Below are positions 9,241-17,516 of a stretch of 64,000 nt of DNA, piece by piece. Origin of the DNA: Chitinophaga pinensis DSM 2588 (GTDB lineage Bacteria > Bacteroidota > Bacteroidia > Chitinophagales > Chitinophagaceae). Location: NCBI RefSeq assembly GCF_000024005.1, contig NC_013132.1:2722001-2786000 (forward strand), read 5' to 3'. A program made the position numbers and the translations under genes. Below the pieces are notes generated by a model. It saw only the letters and a list, made by a program, of their open reading frames with translations, was not told where the DNA came from and ran no database searches. Numbering within the stretch: position 1 is the first letter of the stretch; the number at the start of each line of letters is the position of its first letter.

Positions 9241-10122
9241 ATGATAATGAGACCAACATTTACCCCGGATAGCGTTATCGCCACAACCATCAGTGAACAT
9301 CTGCTTAACGCAGGAACTTTTTCCATCGAAGAAATCAATGCGAAGGAAGCGTACATCATAGAAACCTCCACACAGGATAATCATTATAAGATCATACTAC
9401 TGACGCAGGGGGATTGTTATTGTAGTCTTGGTCCGGTCAGTCTGCATATGAACACTTCCTGTATTGGGGTTATACGCCCTAGACAGGCCTGTACAATGCT
9501 GGTTGATGAGCAAACAACTGGTTTTATCCTCTCTTTCAGCTATGACTATCTTCAGTTGATTGCAGGTATGCCAGGTATCATACTGCCCCATCTGCACGCA
9601 GGCTTATCTGAGTATTATACAATACCCGTGGCAGCAGCCGAACGTGTACCTATTACAGAAATTGCGCTGCAGATAGTTGAGGAGTATCGTTGTTTTTCTT
9701 CGCTAAGGGAAGAAATGATCAGAAGTCTGTTCCGGATTTTTATCCTTTATGTATGTCGCCTGAATGAGGTGAAAGGGGATATTGATTATAACAGATGTCC
9801 GCCTCTGGTAAAGCGCTTTTTCGCTTTGCTGGAAAACTATTTTCTGACATTAAAGATGCCCGCCGACTATGCAGACCTGCTGGCCGTTACACCCGCTTAT
9901 CTGAATGAAATGGTGAAAAGAAGCTGTGGTTTTACAACGAGCTATTGTATACAACAAAGGATCGTAGCAGAAGCCAAACGTCTTATTATGAATTCGGAAT
10001 TGAGTCTGAAGGAAATTTCTTACCGCCTGGGTTTTGATGATGCCTCTCACTTCAGTAAGTTCTTTAAGAAATTCACAGGGAAACGTTACTCTGATTTCCG
10101 CAGACAAATTATTAACCGATAA
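9241..10122 (+). CDS. AraC-family transcriptional regulator
   Basis: A 293-residue protein. The N-terminal about 170 residues look like a cupin-type sensor domain; the last about 100 form the double helix-turn-helix of the AraC family, with YADLLAVTPAYLNEMVKR in the first unit and LSLKEISYRLGFDDASHFSKFF in the second. It is divergent from the SDR / DinB / alcohol dehydrogenase operon and is followed after 81 nt by two genes on the same strand, so it probably controls both sides. Effector unknown. Start is ATG 9241; ATG 9247 is an equally possible alternative. Confidence 0.9.
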   Translation: MIMRPTFTPDSVIATTISEHLLNAGTFSIEEINAKEAYIIETSTQDNHYKIILLTQGDCYCSLGPVSLHMNTSCIGVIRPRQACTMLVDEQTTGFILSFSYDYLQLIAGMPGIILPHLHAGLSEYYTIPVAAAERVPITEIALQIVEEYRCFSSLREEMIRSLFRIFILYVCRLNEVKGDIDYNRCPPLVKRFFALLENYFLTLKMPADYADLLAVTPAYLNEMVKRSCGFTTSYCIQQRIVAEAKRLIMNSELSLKEISYRLGFDDASHFSKFFKKFTGKRYSDFRRQIINR

Positions 10123-10203
10123 CAAGCATACCATAACTACCGCTAACGATACATTGATAGCGTTGCGATGTATAGCTAACTTCGATAACAGATACAATCT
10201 TTT

Positions 10204-10935
10204 ATGAAAAATATAAATGAGTTATTAAGCCGTGTGCTGGAAGCCCATGGTGGAATGGAAAGATGGAATGCTTTACAGCATATAAAAGCACATGTGCAGA
10301 TCGGTGGACTGACATGGACGATCAAAGGGCATGAGGGAATACTCAGCGATATCGTGTTCTCCGGTGCATTACACGAACAAAAAGCAAGCTGGGCGTCTAT
10401 CTATGCACCAGGATGGACATCTGCGTTTGATGCCAACCGTGTAGCTTTACTGGACGCTGAAGGTAAACTGGTAGAAGAGCTGCATAATCCGAGCGCCTCT
10501 TTTGCAGGTCATACCATTGAGACGCCCTGGAGTCGTATGCAACTCATCTACTTTTGCAGTTACGCGACCTGGAACTATCTCACTACGCCATTTAATTTTA
10601 CTTTACATGGTTATCAGGTAAACGAAATCGAACCATGGCAGGAGGAAAAAGAGACATGGCGTCGGTTGGAAGTGATATTCCCTGACACTATCGCTACCCA
10701 TAGTAAAAAGCAGCTCTTCTATTTTGATCAGGATTTTCATTTGAGAAGGCATGATTACTGGCCTGAAGTTTTGGGCGGTGCGGCTGCGACACAGATCATT
10801 AGTGGATATAAAGACTTCTCGGGTATTAAAACCGGTACAGAGAGAAGGATATACATATTGAATGATGCAGATAATAGTTATCAGACAGAGCCAGTACTGG
10901 TATCTATCGATGTCTTGGATATACAGTTTTCCTGA
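10204..10935 (+). CDS. Conserved-looking protein of unknown function
   Basis: A 243-residue protein that I do not recognise as a named family. It has no signal peptide or membrane segment. It starts with a helix (NINELLSRVLEAHGGMERWNAL), typical of proteins that open with a LolA-like lipid-binding fold, and continues as a beta-rich, Trp/Tyr-rich body (WTIKGHEG, SWASIYAPGWTSAF, TWNYLTTPFNFTLHGY, HDYWPEVLGGAAATQIISGY). This could be a LolA-like open barrel without a secretion signal; that is inference only. It lies between an AraC regulator and an alpha/beta hydrolase (17 nt downstream), most likely as part of the regulator's target operon. Confidence 0.75.
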   Translation: MKNINELLSRVLEAHGGMERWNALQHIKAHVQIGGLTWTIKGHEGILSDIVFSGALHEQKASWASIYAPGWTSAFDANRVALLDAEGKLVEELHNPSASFAGHTIETPWSRMQLIYFCSYATWNYLTTPFNFTLHGYQVNEIEPWQEEKETWRRLEVIFPDTIATHSKKQLFYFDQDFHLRRHDYWPEVLGGAAATQIISGYKDFSGIKTGTERRIYILNDADNSYQTEPVLVSIDVLDIQFS

Positions 10936-10952
10936 CCATTAAAACGATCACA

Positions 10953-11795
10953 ATGCATACACCGCTCAATGATCACGCAACAGCGCCAACACAATATATT
11001 GAGGTAAACGGTACCCGCTATGCTTACCGTTCACTGGGGGCGCCGTCTGACATTCCGTTAATATGTTTTCAACACTTTACAGGTACGCTGGACAACTGGG
11101 ATCCTTTGATCACGAATGGACTGTCAAAAGGCAGGCAGCTGATTATTTTTGATAATAAAGGAGTAGGTCTGAGTTCAGGCACAACTCCTGATAATGTTGC
11201 TGCCATGACAGCAGATGCGCTGGAATTTATAACAGCATTGGGAATCCGCTATTTTGACGTGTTAGGTTTTTCTCTTGGTGGATTTATTGTGCAGTATATG
11301 GCGCATATCCAGCCTGATATGATCAGAAAGATCATCATTGTAGGTGCTGCGCCACAGGGCGTGAAGGTACTGCATACCTTTCCCGATCTTATTGCCCGGG
11401 CAATGCAGCTGGAACCTAAAGAACGTTTTTTATTCATCTTCTTTGAGCAATCGGAGCATAGCCGTAGTAAAGGACTGGCGACACTTGGCAGACTGTATGA
11501 GAGAACTACAGACAGAGACCAGGATGCTTCGGCGCAGGCAATTGGTGCACAGTTGACAGCCATTACCAACTGGGGGAAAAAAACACCTTCTTTTGAAATT
11601 ACGTCTATACAACATCCTGTATTTGTTGTACAAGGTAGTAATGATGAAATGATGGATACTTATAATTCCTATGAGCTGTTTAAGCAGCTGCCCGATGCAA
11701 TATTGTCGTTGTACCCTGATGCAGCACACGGTTCATTTTATCAGTATCCGGAATTGTTCGTCAGCCAGACGGAATATTTTCTTGACAGTTATTGA
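10953..11795 (+). CDS. Alpha/beta hydrolase
   Basis: A 280-residue alpha/beta-hydrolase-fold protein. Oxyanion-side segment CFQHFTGTLDNWDP (about 32-45), nucleophile elbow GFSLGG (about 106-111), acid residue in the GSNDEMMD segment and catalytic His in the DAAHGSF segment near the C-terminus. The FQHFTG version of the HG motif and the size fit the haloperoxidase/epoxide-hydrolase-like branch, but substrate and reaction cannot be fixed. Cytosolic. It follows the unknown gene at 10204 by 17 nt and belongs to the AraC-led group. Confidence 0.9.
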   Translation: MHTPLNDHATAPTQYIEVNGTRYAYRSLGAPSDIPLICFQHFTGTLDNWDPLITNGLSKGRQLIIFDNKGVGLSSGTTPDNVAAMTADALEFITALGIRYFDVLGFSLGGFIVQYMAHIQPDMIRKIIIVGAAPQGVKVLHTFPDLIARAMQLEPKERFLFIFFEQSEHSRSKGLATLGRLYERTTDRDQDASAQAIGAQLTAITNWGKKTPSFEITSIQHPVFVVQGSNDEMMDTYNSYELFKQLPDAILSLYPDAAHGSFYQYPELFVSQTEYFLDSY

Positions 11796-11889
11796 TACCG
11801 GAGCAGCGTTCATAAAATCTGTCACCAGTGCAGTGTAGTTTTATGGATGCTGCTCTTTATCGTTATCTTTCTTACTTATCACTACCTTA

Positions 11890-12273
11890 ATGTATTTTGA
11901 CGGTTTTACGCAATCCACCGGACAAGTCTGTTTTATAAGAGCTACCGGATATGTGGGATCAGCCGTTAATTTTCGCGTATTTATTGATGATATTCTTACC
12001 TGTACAATGCGGCGTAAAACTTATTCTATGCATACCGTAAGCGTGGGGAGAACATGCTGTTCCGCCAGTAGTGGTGGTTCAGGTGCTCATAAATAGTCCA
12101 CACCATTTAAGATAACGACAGAAGAGAGGGAAACAGTTTATGTAGATGTGATATAGGCGAATAAAGGCTGCGACTCCATTATCAGCGGGTATAAGTATAC
12201 AAATAACAGGAGATGTATGTTGCACTGCAGGAATAGATCAGTATATCCGGAATTAGATTTTGATTACCTTTGA
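11890..12273 (+). pseudogene. Decayed small beta-rich protein gene
   Basis: An open stretch of 68 codons (FDGFTQSTGQVCFIRATGYV and GSAVNFRVFIDD) stops at TAG 12094-12096, but the same frame continues with sensible protein sequence (STPFKITTEERETVYVDVI), a second TAG at 12154-12156, and then ANKGCDSIISGYKYTNN up to TGA 12271-12273. The layout matches small Bacteroidota lipoprotein or secreted proteins of the DUF2846-like sort, in which a segment FIRATGxxGSAxNFxxxxDD is followed by a short beta sandwich with a YYVDV strand. The N-terminal signal is missing. I read this as a gene inactivated by two stop mutations and local drift. The family assignment is from pattern memory. Confidence 0.55.
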
Positions 12274-12287
12274 AAGGTGCTTTAATA

Positions 12288-12366
12288 ATAGTTTGATGAT
12301 ACTTATCCTTCGTTAGTGCTACGTTTAAATCGTAATATTAGCGGAGGATAAGTAGTATCAAACTAT
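12288..12366. repeat. Large imperfect inverted repeat
   Basis: Left arm 12288-12309 and right arm 12345-12366, 22 nt each, match at 20 positions as inverted repeats (left arm begins ATAGTTTGATGATACTTATC); 35-nt AT-rich loop. It starts 15 nt after the decayed gene ends and lies about 60 nt upstream of a possible promoter for the LytTR region. It could be a MITE-like remnant or an RNA hairpin. There is no T-run typical of a terminator. Confidence 0.6.
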
Positions 12367-12465
12367 AGAATGCCTTTTCATAAAAAAATAGTCTCAAATT
12401 GATCCTGTAAGAATTATTTTTCATAAACTTGCATGATAGTTATACCCACCCAAAAACATCTCAAA

Positions 12466-12711
12466 ATGACCTATTCAATTTTCACACCTAATGCTATTGC
12501 TATGAATGCTACTGTATCTGCTGCTAACCTGACCGCACTGACCGTATCTTATTTTACCAACCTACTACTATCCCTACTACTATATTCCCTAGCAGGCCTA
12601 AACCATTTCTCCCGTATGATCTCCTCTTCTCTCAACTTCCACAACTTATCCTATGTACGAACATCTTTTAGACAAGCCAGTATTCCTCCCTCACAAAGGC
12701 AATATTTATAA
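12466..12711 (+). CDS. Possible small membrane protein or leader overlapping LytTR gene
   Basis: An 81-residue frame from the ATG at 12466, with one strongly hydrophobic segment (YFTNLLLSLLLYSLAGL) and a polar tail. It overlaps the start of the LytTR gene by 59 nt in another frame. An A-rich stretch precedes the ATG, and TAAACTTG at 12424-12431 is a near-consensus -7 element at a fitting distance. It may be a real small membrane protein, a leader peptide, or the remains of a membrane domain once attached to the LytTR domain. Low confidence. Confidence 0.3.
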   Translation: MTYSIFTPNAIAMNATVSAANLTALTVSYFTNLLLSLLLYSLAGLNHFSRMISSSLNFHNLSYVRTSFRQASIPPSQRQYL

Positions 12712-12997
12712 ACCTGTCTACTTAAGAGACATTATCTATGCAAAAGTAGATGGCGCTTATATAGTTATAAAGTACGTCAACGGTAGTACAGTCCCGTTTG
12801 AATTAAGCATGTCGAGGCTCCAGGAACTGCTTCCCCCCGCCTTTTTCTGCCGCATCAGCAGAAATTATTTAGTCAGTATCAGGCATATTGACTTTCTTGA
12901 AAAAAACAATCACACAATTACAATAGGTAAAGAATCGCTGCCCCTGAGTGAGAACTTCAGGAAGGAGTTTTATGCACGTTACTTTCTTGCGGGTTGA
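12653..12997 (+). CDS. Orphan LytTR-type DNA-binding protein
   Basis: A 114-residue protein made almost only of a LytTR DNA-binding domain: KGNIYKPVYLRDIIYAKVDG, SRLQELLPPAFFCRISRNYLVSIRHI and LPLSENFRKEF are the typical beta-strand/helix blocks. It has no receiver domain and no membrane anchor of its own. LytTR proteins bind promoter direct repeats and normally sit behind a histidine kinase; here no kinase is adjacent, so it would act constitutively or be controlled by expression. It lies in a decaying accessory region and follows a small overlapping hydrophobic frame. Confidence 0.85.
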   Translation: MYEHLLDKPVFLPHKGNIYKPVYLRDIIYAKVDGAYIVIKYVNGSTVPFELSMSRLQELLPPAFFCRISRNYLVSIRHIDFLEKNNHTITIGKESLPLSENFRKEFYARYFLAG

Positions 12998-13262
12998 AAC
13001 CAGGATATTCACGAGGCGATTTCCGGCCTTTATGAGCCGTTTTAACCTGTTTGTACGGTTTGTTATTGGTGATAGTCTGAATCGTCTTTAATATTGCTTT
13101 ATCAATCTGATTTATAGATCGCATCTGACTGTGGCAGATCGCTGTGGGCAGGTGCTGGAAAATGATTTTCTGAAATGATAGCAAATGACAGCTATTGTTA
13201 ACGGATAATCTATTGCTTTCAAATTTCAATTTTGTTATTCACCCTTTTTAACATTCATTATT

Positions 13263-14210
13263 ATGAACACATTAATGTATTTCGAACAAATTATCAATGT
13301 AGCGTTAGAAGAAGAATTTGAGCATAGTAAGGAGTTGCCTGTTGAATTTATTGAGGCTGTTTTGTACGGCGGATCCCGGCACAGAAGAGCGATCAAAACG
13401 AACTTTATCTTTTTCACAGAAGAGTTAAGTACGGATAGCGAAACGCTCGTAGCGGTCCGGAAACATCAGGGAAAATTAATCACATTAATGGATAAGGTAT
13501 TTTCCTTTATTCCTGTCCAGCATCAGGATGATATGGCACTGCCGGAGGAAAAAGATACCGAGTATCTTCTCAAATACCTTTATTTAAGTCTCCTGTCAGG
13601 GTTACACTACATTGAGCGGAACTTCAGCCGTTATATAGATCACGACATCAGCATTCCTGTAGGAGAGCGGGTTGCCTTATCGAGACGGGCGCGTGAACAG
13701 CTCCCGTTGATTATAGATACGCCGCGTATGCGTAGCATTGGCGACATACTGAGGGATATTGTGACCAAACCTTTATTACAACTGGTATCGGATCACGAGG
13801 AACGAGAAGCTGTTACCTGGCGAAAGAAAACGTATTTAGATAAATTAATGAAACAGCTGAAATCTTTTTCCCAATCTATTGAGTTATCAGCAACAGCTGG
13901 CATGGAAGTACAATTACACGGTATATTACAGCGGATCAATTTTAATAGTGCGGCTTATATAAACTATATGATCAGTATGATGGATGATGAGATCAATGAA
14001 CAGCGTTCTCATCGCGATAAATGTACGAAGATCATTATGCAGCAAAGAACGATCAATAAATATGTGACGGAGAAAAAGATCGCATACGACGTTTATCAGA
14101 TGCCCTTAAAAGATGTATTACTGGAATGGCTGAGTTGCGAGTTGGATTGCTTTGAAAGTATGATACGGTTGGATGTTATGACACAATCCCATGGGCATTG
14201 TATGAACTAA
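13263..14210 (+). CDS. Unknown helical protein, 315 residues
   Basis: A predicted soluble, mostly helical protein that I do not recognise. It starts MNTLMYFEQIINVALEEEFE after an A/T-rich leader. Visible features: Arg/Lys-rich segments (RHRRAIK, SRRAREQL, WRKKTYLDKLMKQLKSF), and a C-terminal region rich in Met, Tyr and Asp. The N-terminal FFTEEL segment followed by helices recalls proteins carried by Bacteroidota mobile elements (RteC-like), but the similarity is too weak to assert. It is the first gene after the LytTR protein and is followed by a weak hairpin. There is no signal peptide. Confidence 0.65.
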   Translation: MNTLMYFEQIINVALEEEFEHSKELPVEFIEAVLYGGSRHRRAIKTNFIFFTEELSTDSETLVAVRKHQGKLITLMDKVFSFIPVQHQDDMALPEEKDTEYLLKYLYLSLLSGLHYIERNFSRYIDHDISIPVGERVALSRRAREQLPLIIDTPRMRSIGDILRDIVTKPLLQLVSDHEEREAVTWRKKTYLDKLMKQLKSFSQSIELSATAGMEVQLHGILQRINFNSAAYINYMISMMDDEINEQRSHRDKCTKIIMQQRTINKYVTEKKIAYDVYQMPLKDVLLEWLSCELDCFESMIRLDVMTQSHGHCMN

Positions 14211-14243
14211 TCACGCATGTTGGGGTTACATTGGTAAACTAAT

Positions 14244-14265
14244 GGGGCAATAGTCTTGTTGCCCC
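14244..14265. terminator. Weak hairpin between convergent unknown genes
   Basis: GGGGCAA / TTGCCCC, perfect 7-bp stem with 8-nt loop, between the rightward gene ending at 14210 and the leftward one ending at 14298. No T-run, so only a candidate. Confidence 0.4.
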
Positions 14266-14297
14266 GGCTTATGTTTCCGCCGTTTCCTGTTTGAGTT

Positions 14298-14633
14298 CTA
14301 ACACTCAACCAGTGTAGCGTCCTCAAATGTTTTTACGATGGTCACGCTGGCGTTAATAGCACCGAGGATATATCCTCTCTGCTTTTGCAGGAAGGTATTA
14401 TTTTCAGTGGAAGTATGTTGATAGATCTTAAAAATAGAGGAAATTTCTTTTTTCAGTACTCCTTTTACGTGAGTGTTCTGACACATAAATGCACAGTAAG
14501 CAAGTGTGATGCAGGTTTTAAGGAGGATATTCCTGAATTCTTTACGGTCTTCCTCCGTAAATAAATACTGTTGTTGCAAAGACTCGCGTAAATGTACGAG
14601 GGTCTTTAGCTGATTGGCTAGTGACAAATGCAT
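14298..14633 (-). CDS. Small unknown helical protein
   Basis: A 111-residue, predicted all-helical soluble protein (LANQLKTLVHLRESLQQQ at the start, TEEDRKEFRNILLKTCITLA in the middle). I recognise no family. It stands alone, converging on the unknown gene at 13263 and downstream of the decayed DUF4276-like gene. Size and composition resemble small four-helix proteins such as 23S rRNA intervening-sequence (S23-type) proteins, which is a guess rather than an assignment. Confidence 0.55.
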   Translation of the reverse strand: MHLSLANQLKTLVHLRESLQQQYLFTEEDRKEFRNILLKTCITLAYCAFMCQNTHVKGVLKKEISSIFKIYQHTSTENNTFLQKQRGYILGAINASVTIVKTFEDATLVEC

Positions 14634-14751
14634 TTGTAGGGTATTTACATTGGATTATGGATCTAACTTGTCTAGTCGGCTGTGTTGCGATTAATGGTAA
14701 AACCTGATATGTGAATATACGTAGTTGGGAAGATACTGCCAAGGGGAAATG

Positions 14752-15271
14752 CTATAAGACGATATTTTTTTCTTTTAGCATATCAATAAATACCCCCAGA
14801 CTAGGATTATGATAGGCATTTGTCATCAAAAACTTATTTTTCATATAAAGTTTACTAAGTTTCCAATAGTTAGGAGTCATATTGCTTTTGTTGTGTTTGT
14901 CAATATAGATTCCCGGTTTTTCTTTGATCTTTAAGTTCAGTTTGTGTGTACAGTTATTGGTGGCTGCTTTTATTTTATCATCAAAATAGATGGGTAGCAG
15001 CCAGCATTCGATTTCTTCAAGACAGATGGCATAAATGATTCTGTCTCTGAACAGCTCGTATTTCTGTGATCCGAAGGTAGTACTGTGATTGACAGTATTC
15101 AAGCACATTGAACCAGCCCCCTTTACTTACCATCTGATCTGTATGGTCCTTTAAAGGCTGAAGGTTGTTGATGTAAGTGGTCAGATCCGGTTCATTAAAG
15201 AACCCTACAAGAATATTCTGAATGACAATCTGGTCTGTTGGACCTTCTGCAATAATGCCGAATGTTTTCAC
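14752..15271 (-). pseudogene. Broken DUF4276-like (TOPRIM-type) gene
   Basis: Two overlapping frames together give the two ends of one protein. The N-terminal part starts with GTG at 15271 and reads MKTFGIIAEGPTDQIVIQNI, then SKGGWFNVLEYC. The C-terminal part in another frame reads RDRIIYAICLEEIECWLLP and ends SLGVFIDMLKEKNIVL. Members of the DUF4276-like family that I recall carry between these parts an acidic stretch of about 50 residues (IQIDTD-like), which is missing here, so a deletion plus frameshift near 15060-15100 is inferred. The EGPTD opening is TOPRIM-like. The GTG follows directly on the stop codon of the ATPase fragment next door, as in a coupled two-gene operon. Confidence 0.7.
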
Positions 15272-15484
15272 CTAAAAATTTTTTGGTAATCCGCCTATAT
15301 ATCCTCTCATAAATTGTTCGGATAGCTTTACAGATTGTTCCCCGTCAAGTGGTGTCTTTTTTTCGACTCTTTTTGCGCGTGTGTGACCATTTGCATTTCT
15401 TGCGATAACAAACAATTTTTCATTTTCATCATTTAGATTTAATCCGTCCAATACTGACGGATTATGTGTTGTGATGATTATCGT
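15272..15484 (-). pseudogene. C-terminal fragment of an AAA ATPase (OLD/AAA15-like)
   Basis: Reading the minus strand gives about 70 residues: IIITTHNPSVLDGLNLNDEN, then LFVIARNANGHTRAKRVE, and a tail ending MRGYIGGLPKNF before the TAG at 15274-15272. TTHNPSVLDGL is the typical switch-histidine (H-loop) region of ABC/SMC-like ATPases in OLD-type and related defence operons. The frame is cut by a stop at 15487-15485, just before the region where the Walker B strand should be, and prmC ends only 34 bp away. So everything upstream of the H-loop has been lost. With the DUF4276-like gene it is the remnant of a two-gene ATPase/TOPRIM-type system. Confidence 0.72.
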
Positions 15485-15520
15485 TCAATGATAAATTTAT
15501 TGAATAAAATCCGTTATTCC

Positions 15521-16381
15521 TTATTTCCACACTCCCTTCACCATCCTGTCCTTTCCAAACAGATCCTTCTTAATCTCTACTTCCAAATATCCCATACCTT
15601 CCAGCAACGCCGCTGTCTCTGTTCCAAATGCTTCATTAATCTCAAAATATAATGCACCACCGTTTTTTAATTTCTCTTTTCCCATCCATCCGATTTCCCT
15701 GTAAAACAACAAGGCGTCATCATCCGGTACAAACAGGGCCAGAGAAGGTTCATAAGATACCACCTGTTCCTGCATATCTGCGCTTTCACGCTGACAGATG
15801 TACGGAGGGTTACTTACAATGATATCGAACATCGGTAAATGTGTCCATGCTGTTTTATTCAGAATGTCTACAAGTTCAAAAGTAACGTCCAGTTGTTGCT
15901 TTACAGCGTTATCCTTTGCCGTTTGTAAAGCGCCTTTACTTACATCTACTGCCTGTACATGGGCTTGTGGGAGTTCTTTTTTGATGGCAAGCGGAATTGC
16001 GCCACTGCCGGTGCCGATATCGAGTATCTGAGGCTGGGAGAGTTGTGCAGTTCGGATATCCTGTACGATCCATTCTACCAGTTCTTCTGTTTCCGGACGG
16101 GGAATCAGCACATGCGGATTCACCAGAAGCTCCATACCATAGAACCAGCTGGAGCCGATCACATATTGTACAGGCTCATGCGCCAATAGTGCTTTCACCG
16201 CAGCTGTTAACTGTGAGGTCTGTTCGGTGGTCAGTTCCCGTTCTTTGTATACGATCCTGTCCATTTTGGACATGCCGGTTACATACTCCATGACGATATG
16301 TGCGATATTGGCTGCTTCACGCTGGCCCTGTATAGGTTCCAGTGATGTGACGATGTGTGTAAAGGCGGTCTGTATAGTCAT
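15521..16381 (-). CDS. prmC: Release factor glutamine N5-methyltransferase PrmC (HemK)
   Basis: Methylates the glutamine of the GGQ motif in peptide chain release factors, using S-adenosylmethionine, in the cytosol. The 286-residue length is usual for the family. An N-terminal helical domain with the family segment VQYVIGSSWFYGMELLVNP leads to RPETEELV at about 95-102; SAM-binding DIGTGSGAIPLAI follows at about 121-133, and the catalytic NPPY motif is at 191-194. It is divergent from ribD with a 76-bp spacer. Its 3' end borders the truncated ATPase remnant, but the C-terminus (FGKDRMVKGVWK) looks complete. Confidence 0.95.
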   Translation of the reverse strand: MTIQTAFTHIVTSLEPIQGQREAANIAHIVMEYVTGMSKMDRIVYKERELTTEQTSQLTAAVKALLAHEPVQYVIGSSWFYGMELLVNPHVLIPRPETEELVEWIVQDIRTAQLSQPQILDIGTGSGAIPLAIKKELPQAHVQAVDVSKGALQTAKDNAVKQQLDVTFELVDILNKTAWTHLPMFDIIVSNPPYICQRESADMQEQVVSYEPSLALFVPDDDALLFYREIGWMGKEKLKNGGALYFEINEAFGTETAALLEGMGYLEVEIKKDLFGKDRMVKGVWK

Positions 16382-16396
16382 ATAAAATGGGTCTTA

Positions 16397-16428
16397 CAGG
16401 GAAAATCCCTGCTGAAACGATATTTTTG
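16397..16428 (+). promoter_or_regulatory. Candidate ribD promoter and small inverted repeat
   Basis: TATTTTTG at 16421-16428 fits the Bacteroidota -7 consensus TAnnTTTG, 30 nt upstream of the ribD ATG. No good -33 TTTG is present. The inverted repeat CAGGG-N5-CCCTG (16397-16411) lies just upstream and could be an operator. Confidence 0.45.
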
Positions 16429-16457
16429 CACACAAATGTATAATATCAGACGCGATC

Positions 16458-17516
16458 ATGGACAGCTCTTTCGATGAATTTTACATGCAAAGATGTCTGC
16501 AGCTGGCAAAGCTGGGGGCAGGAAATGTAGCGCCTAATCCGATGGTGGGGGCTGTATTGGTGTATGAAGGCCGTATTATTGGTGAGGGTTATCACCGGCA
16601 GTATGGTTTTGCACATGCGGAAGTGAATTGTGTGCATTCCGTAAAACCGGAGGATCAACACCTGATTCCGGCAGCTACGATGTATGTGAGTCTGGAGCCC
16701 TGTGCACACTATGGAAAAACGCCTCCCTGTGCAGAACTGATCGTATCGCAGCAAATAAGCACCGTAGTGATCGGTTGTGTGGACACCTTCTCACAGGTGG
16801 CTGGTAAAGGTATCGGGATACTGAAGGCGGCAGGAATTACTGTGCGGACGGGTGTACTGGAAGCCGCCGCCCGCGAACTGAACAGTCGCTTTTTCACATT
16901 CCATGAGCAAAAACGGCCCTATATCATATTGAAATGGGCTCAAAATGCAGATGGTTTTATGGCAGGAGCGGACGGAAGACCGGTTCGTATCTCTAATCCG
17001 CTGACAGACAGACTGGTACACCGCTGGCGGAGTGAAGAAATGGGCATACTGGTGGGTACAAATACTGCTGTTGCTGACAATCCACGACTGAATAACCGTC
17101 TCTGGACAGGGAAAGATCCTGTCAGGATAGTGATAGACCGTACGCTGAAAACACCACGTGAATATCATCTCTGGCATGGTCCTGCTACATTGTTCATTAC
17201 CGCTGAACAGGCAGAAAAGCAGGATACAGCAGAAATGGTAACTGCAGATTTTTCCCAGCCCTTACTACCGCAACTGATGAAGATCCTGCACGACAGACGC
17301 ATTCTGAGCGTACTGGTAGAAGGAGGTGCACATGTATTGCGGGAAATGACTGAAGCCGGATTATGGGATGAAGCCCGTGTCATCATTGGGGATAATCCAT
17401 TTGCCCTGGGCGTGAAAGCACCTGTATTACCACATGCGCTGTTGAAAGAAACACAAATACTGGAAAGTGACCAGATACTGTTTTACCGGAACATAAAGGA
17501 GGAAAAGACCGCATGA
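16458..17516 (+). CDS. ribD: Bifunctional riboflavin biosynthesis deaminase/reductase RibD
   Basis: Second and third steps of riboflavin synthesis: deamination of the diaminopyrimidine intermediate, then NADPH-dependent reduction of the ribosyl side chain. 352 residues. The deaminase domain (1-145) has the zinc motif HAE at 53-55 and PCAHYGKTPPC at 81-91 (zinc ligands His53, Cys82, Cys91). The reductase domain (about 150-350) begins PYIILKWAQNADGFMAG and contains VEGGAHVL. Both domains look intact. No other rib gene is nearby. The stop overlaps by 4 nt the start of an unrelated-looking secreted protein gene, so the two are translationally coupled. Confidence 0.96.
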   Translation: MDSSFDEFYMQRCLQLAKLGAGNVAPNPMVGAVLVYEGRIIGEGYHRQYGFAHAEVNCVHSVKPEDQHLIPAATMYVSLEPCAHYGKTPPCAELIVSQQISTVVIGCVDTFSQVAGKGIGILKAAGITVRTGVLEAAARELNSRFFTFHEQKRPYIILKWAQNADGFMAGADGRPVRISNPLTDRLVHRWRSEEMGILVGTNTAVADNPRLNNRLWTGKDPVRIVIDRTLKTPREYHLWHGPATLFITAEQAEKQDTAEMVTADFSQPLLPQLMKILHDRRILSVLVEGGAHVLREMTEAGLWDEARVIIGDNPFALGVKAPVLPHALLKETQILESDQILFYRNIKEEKTA

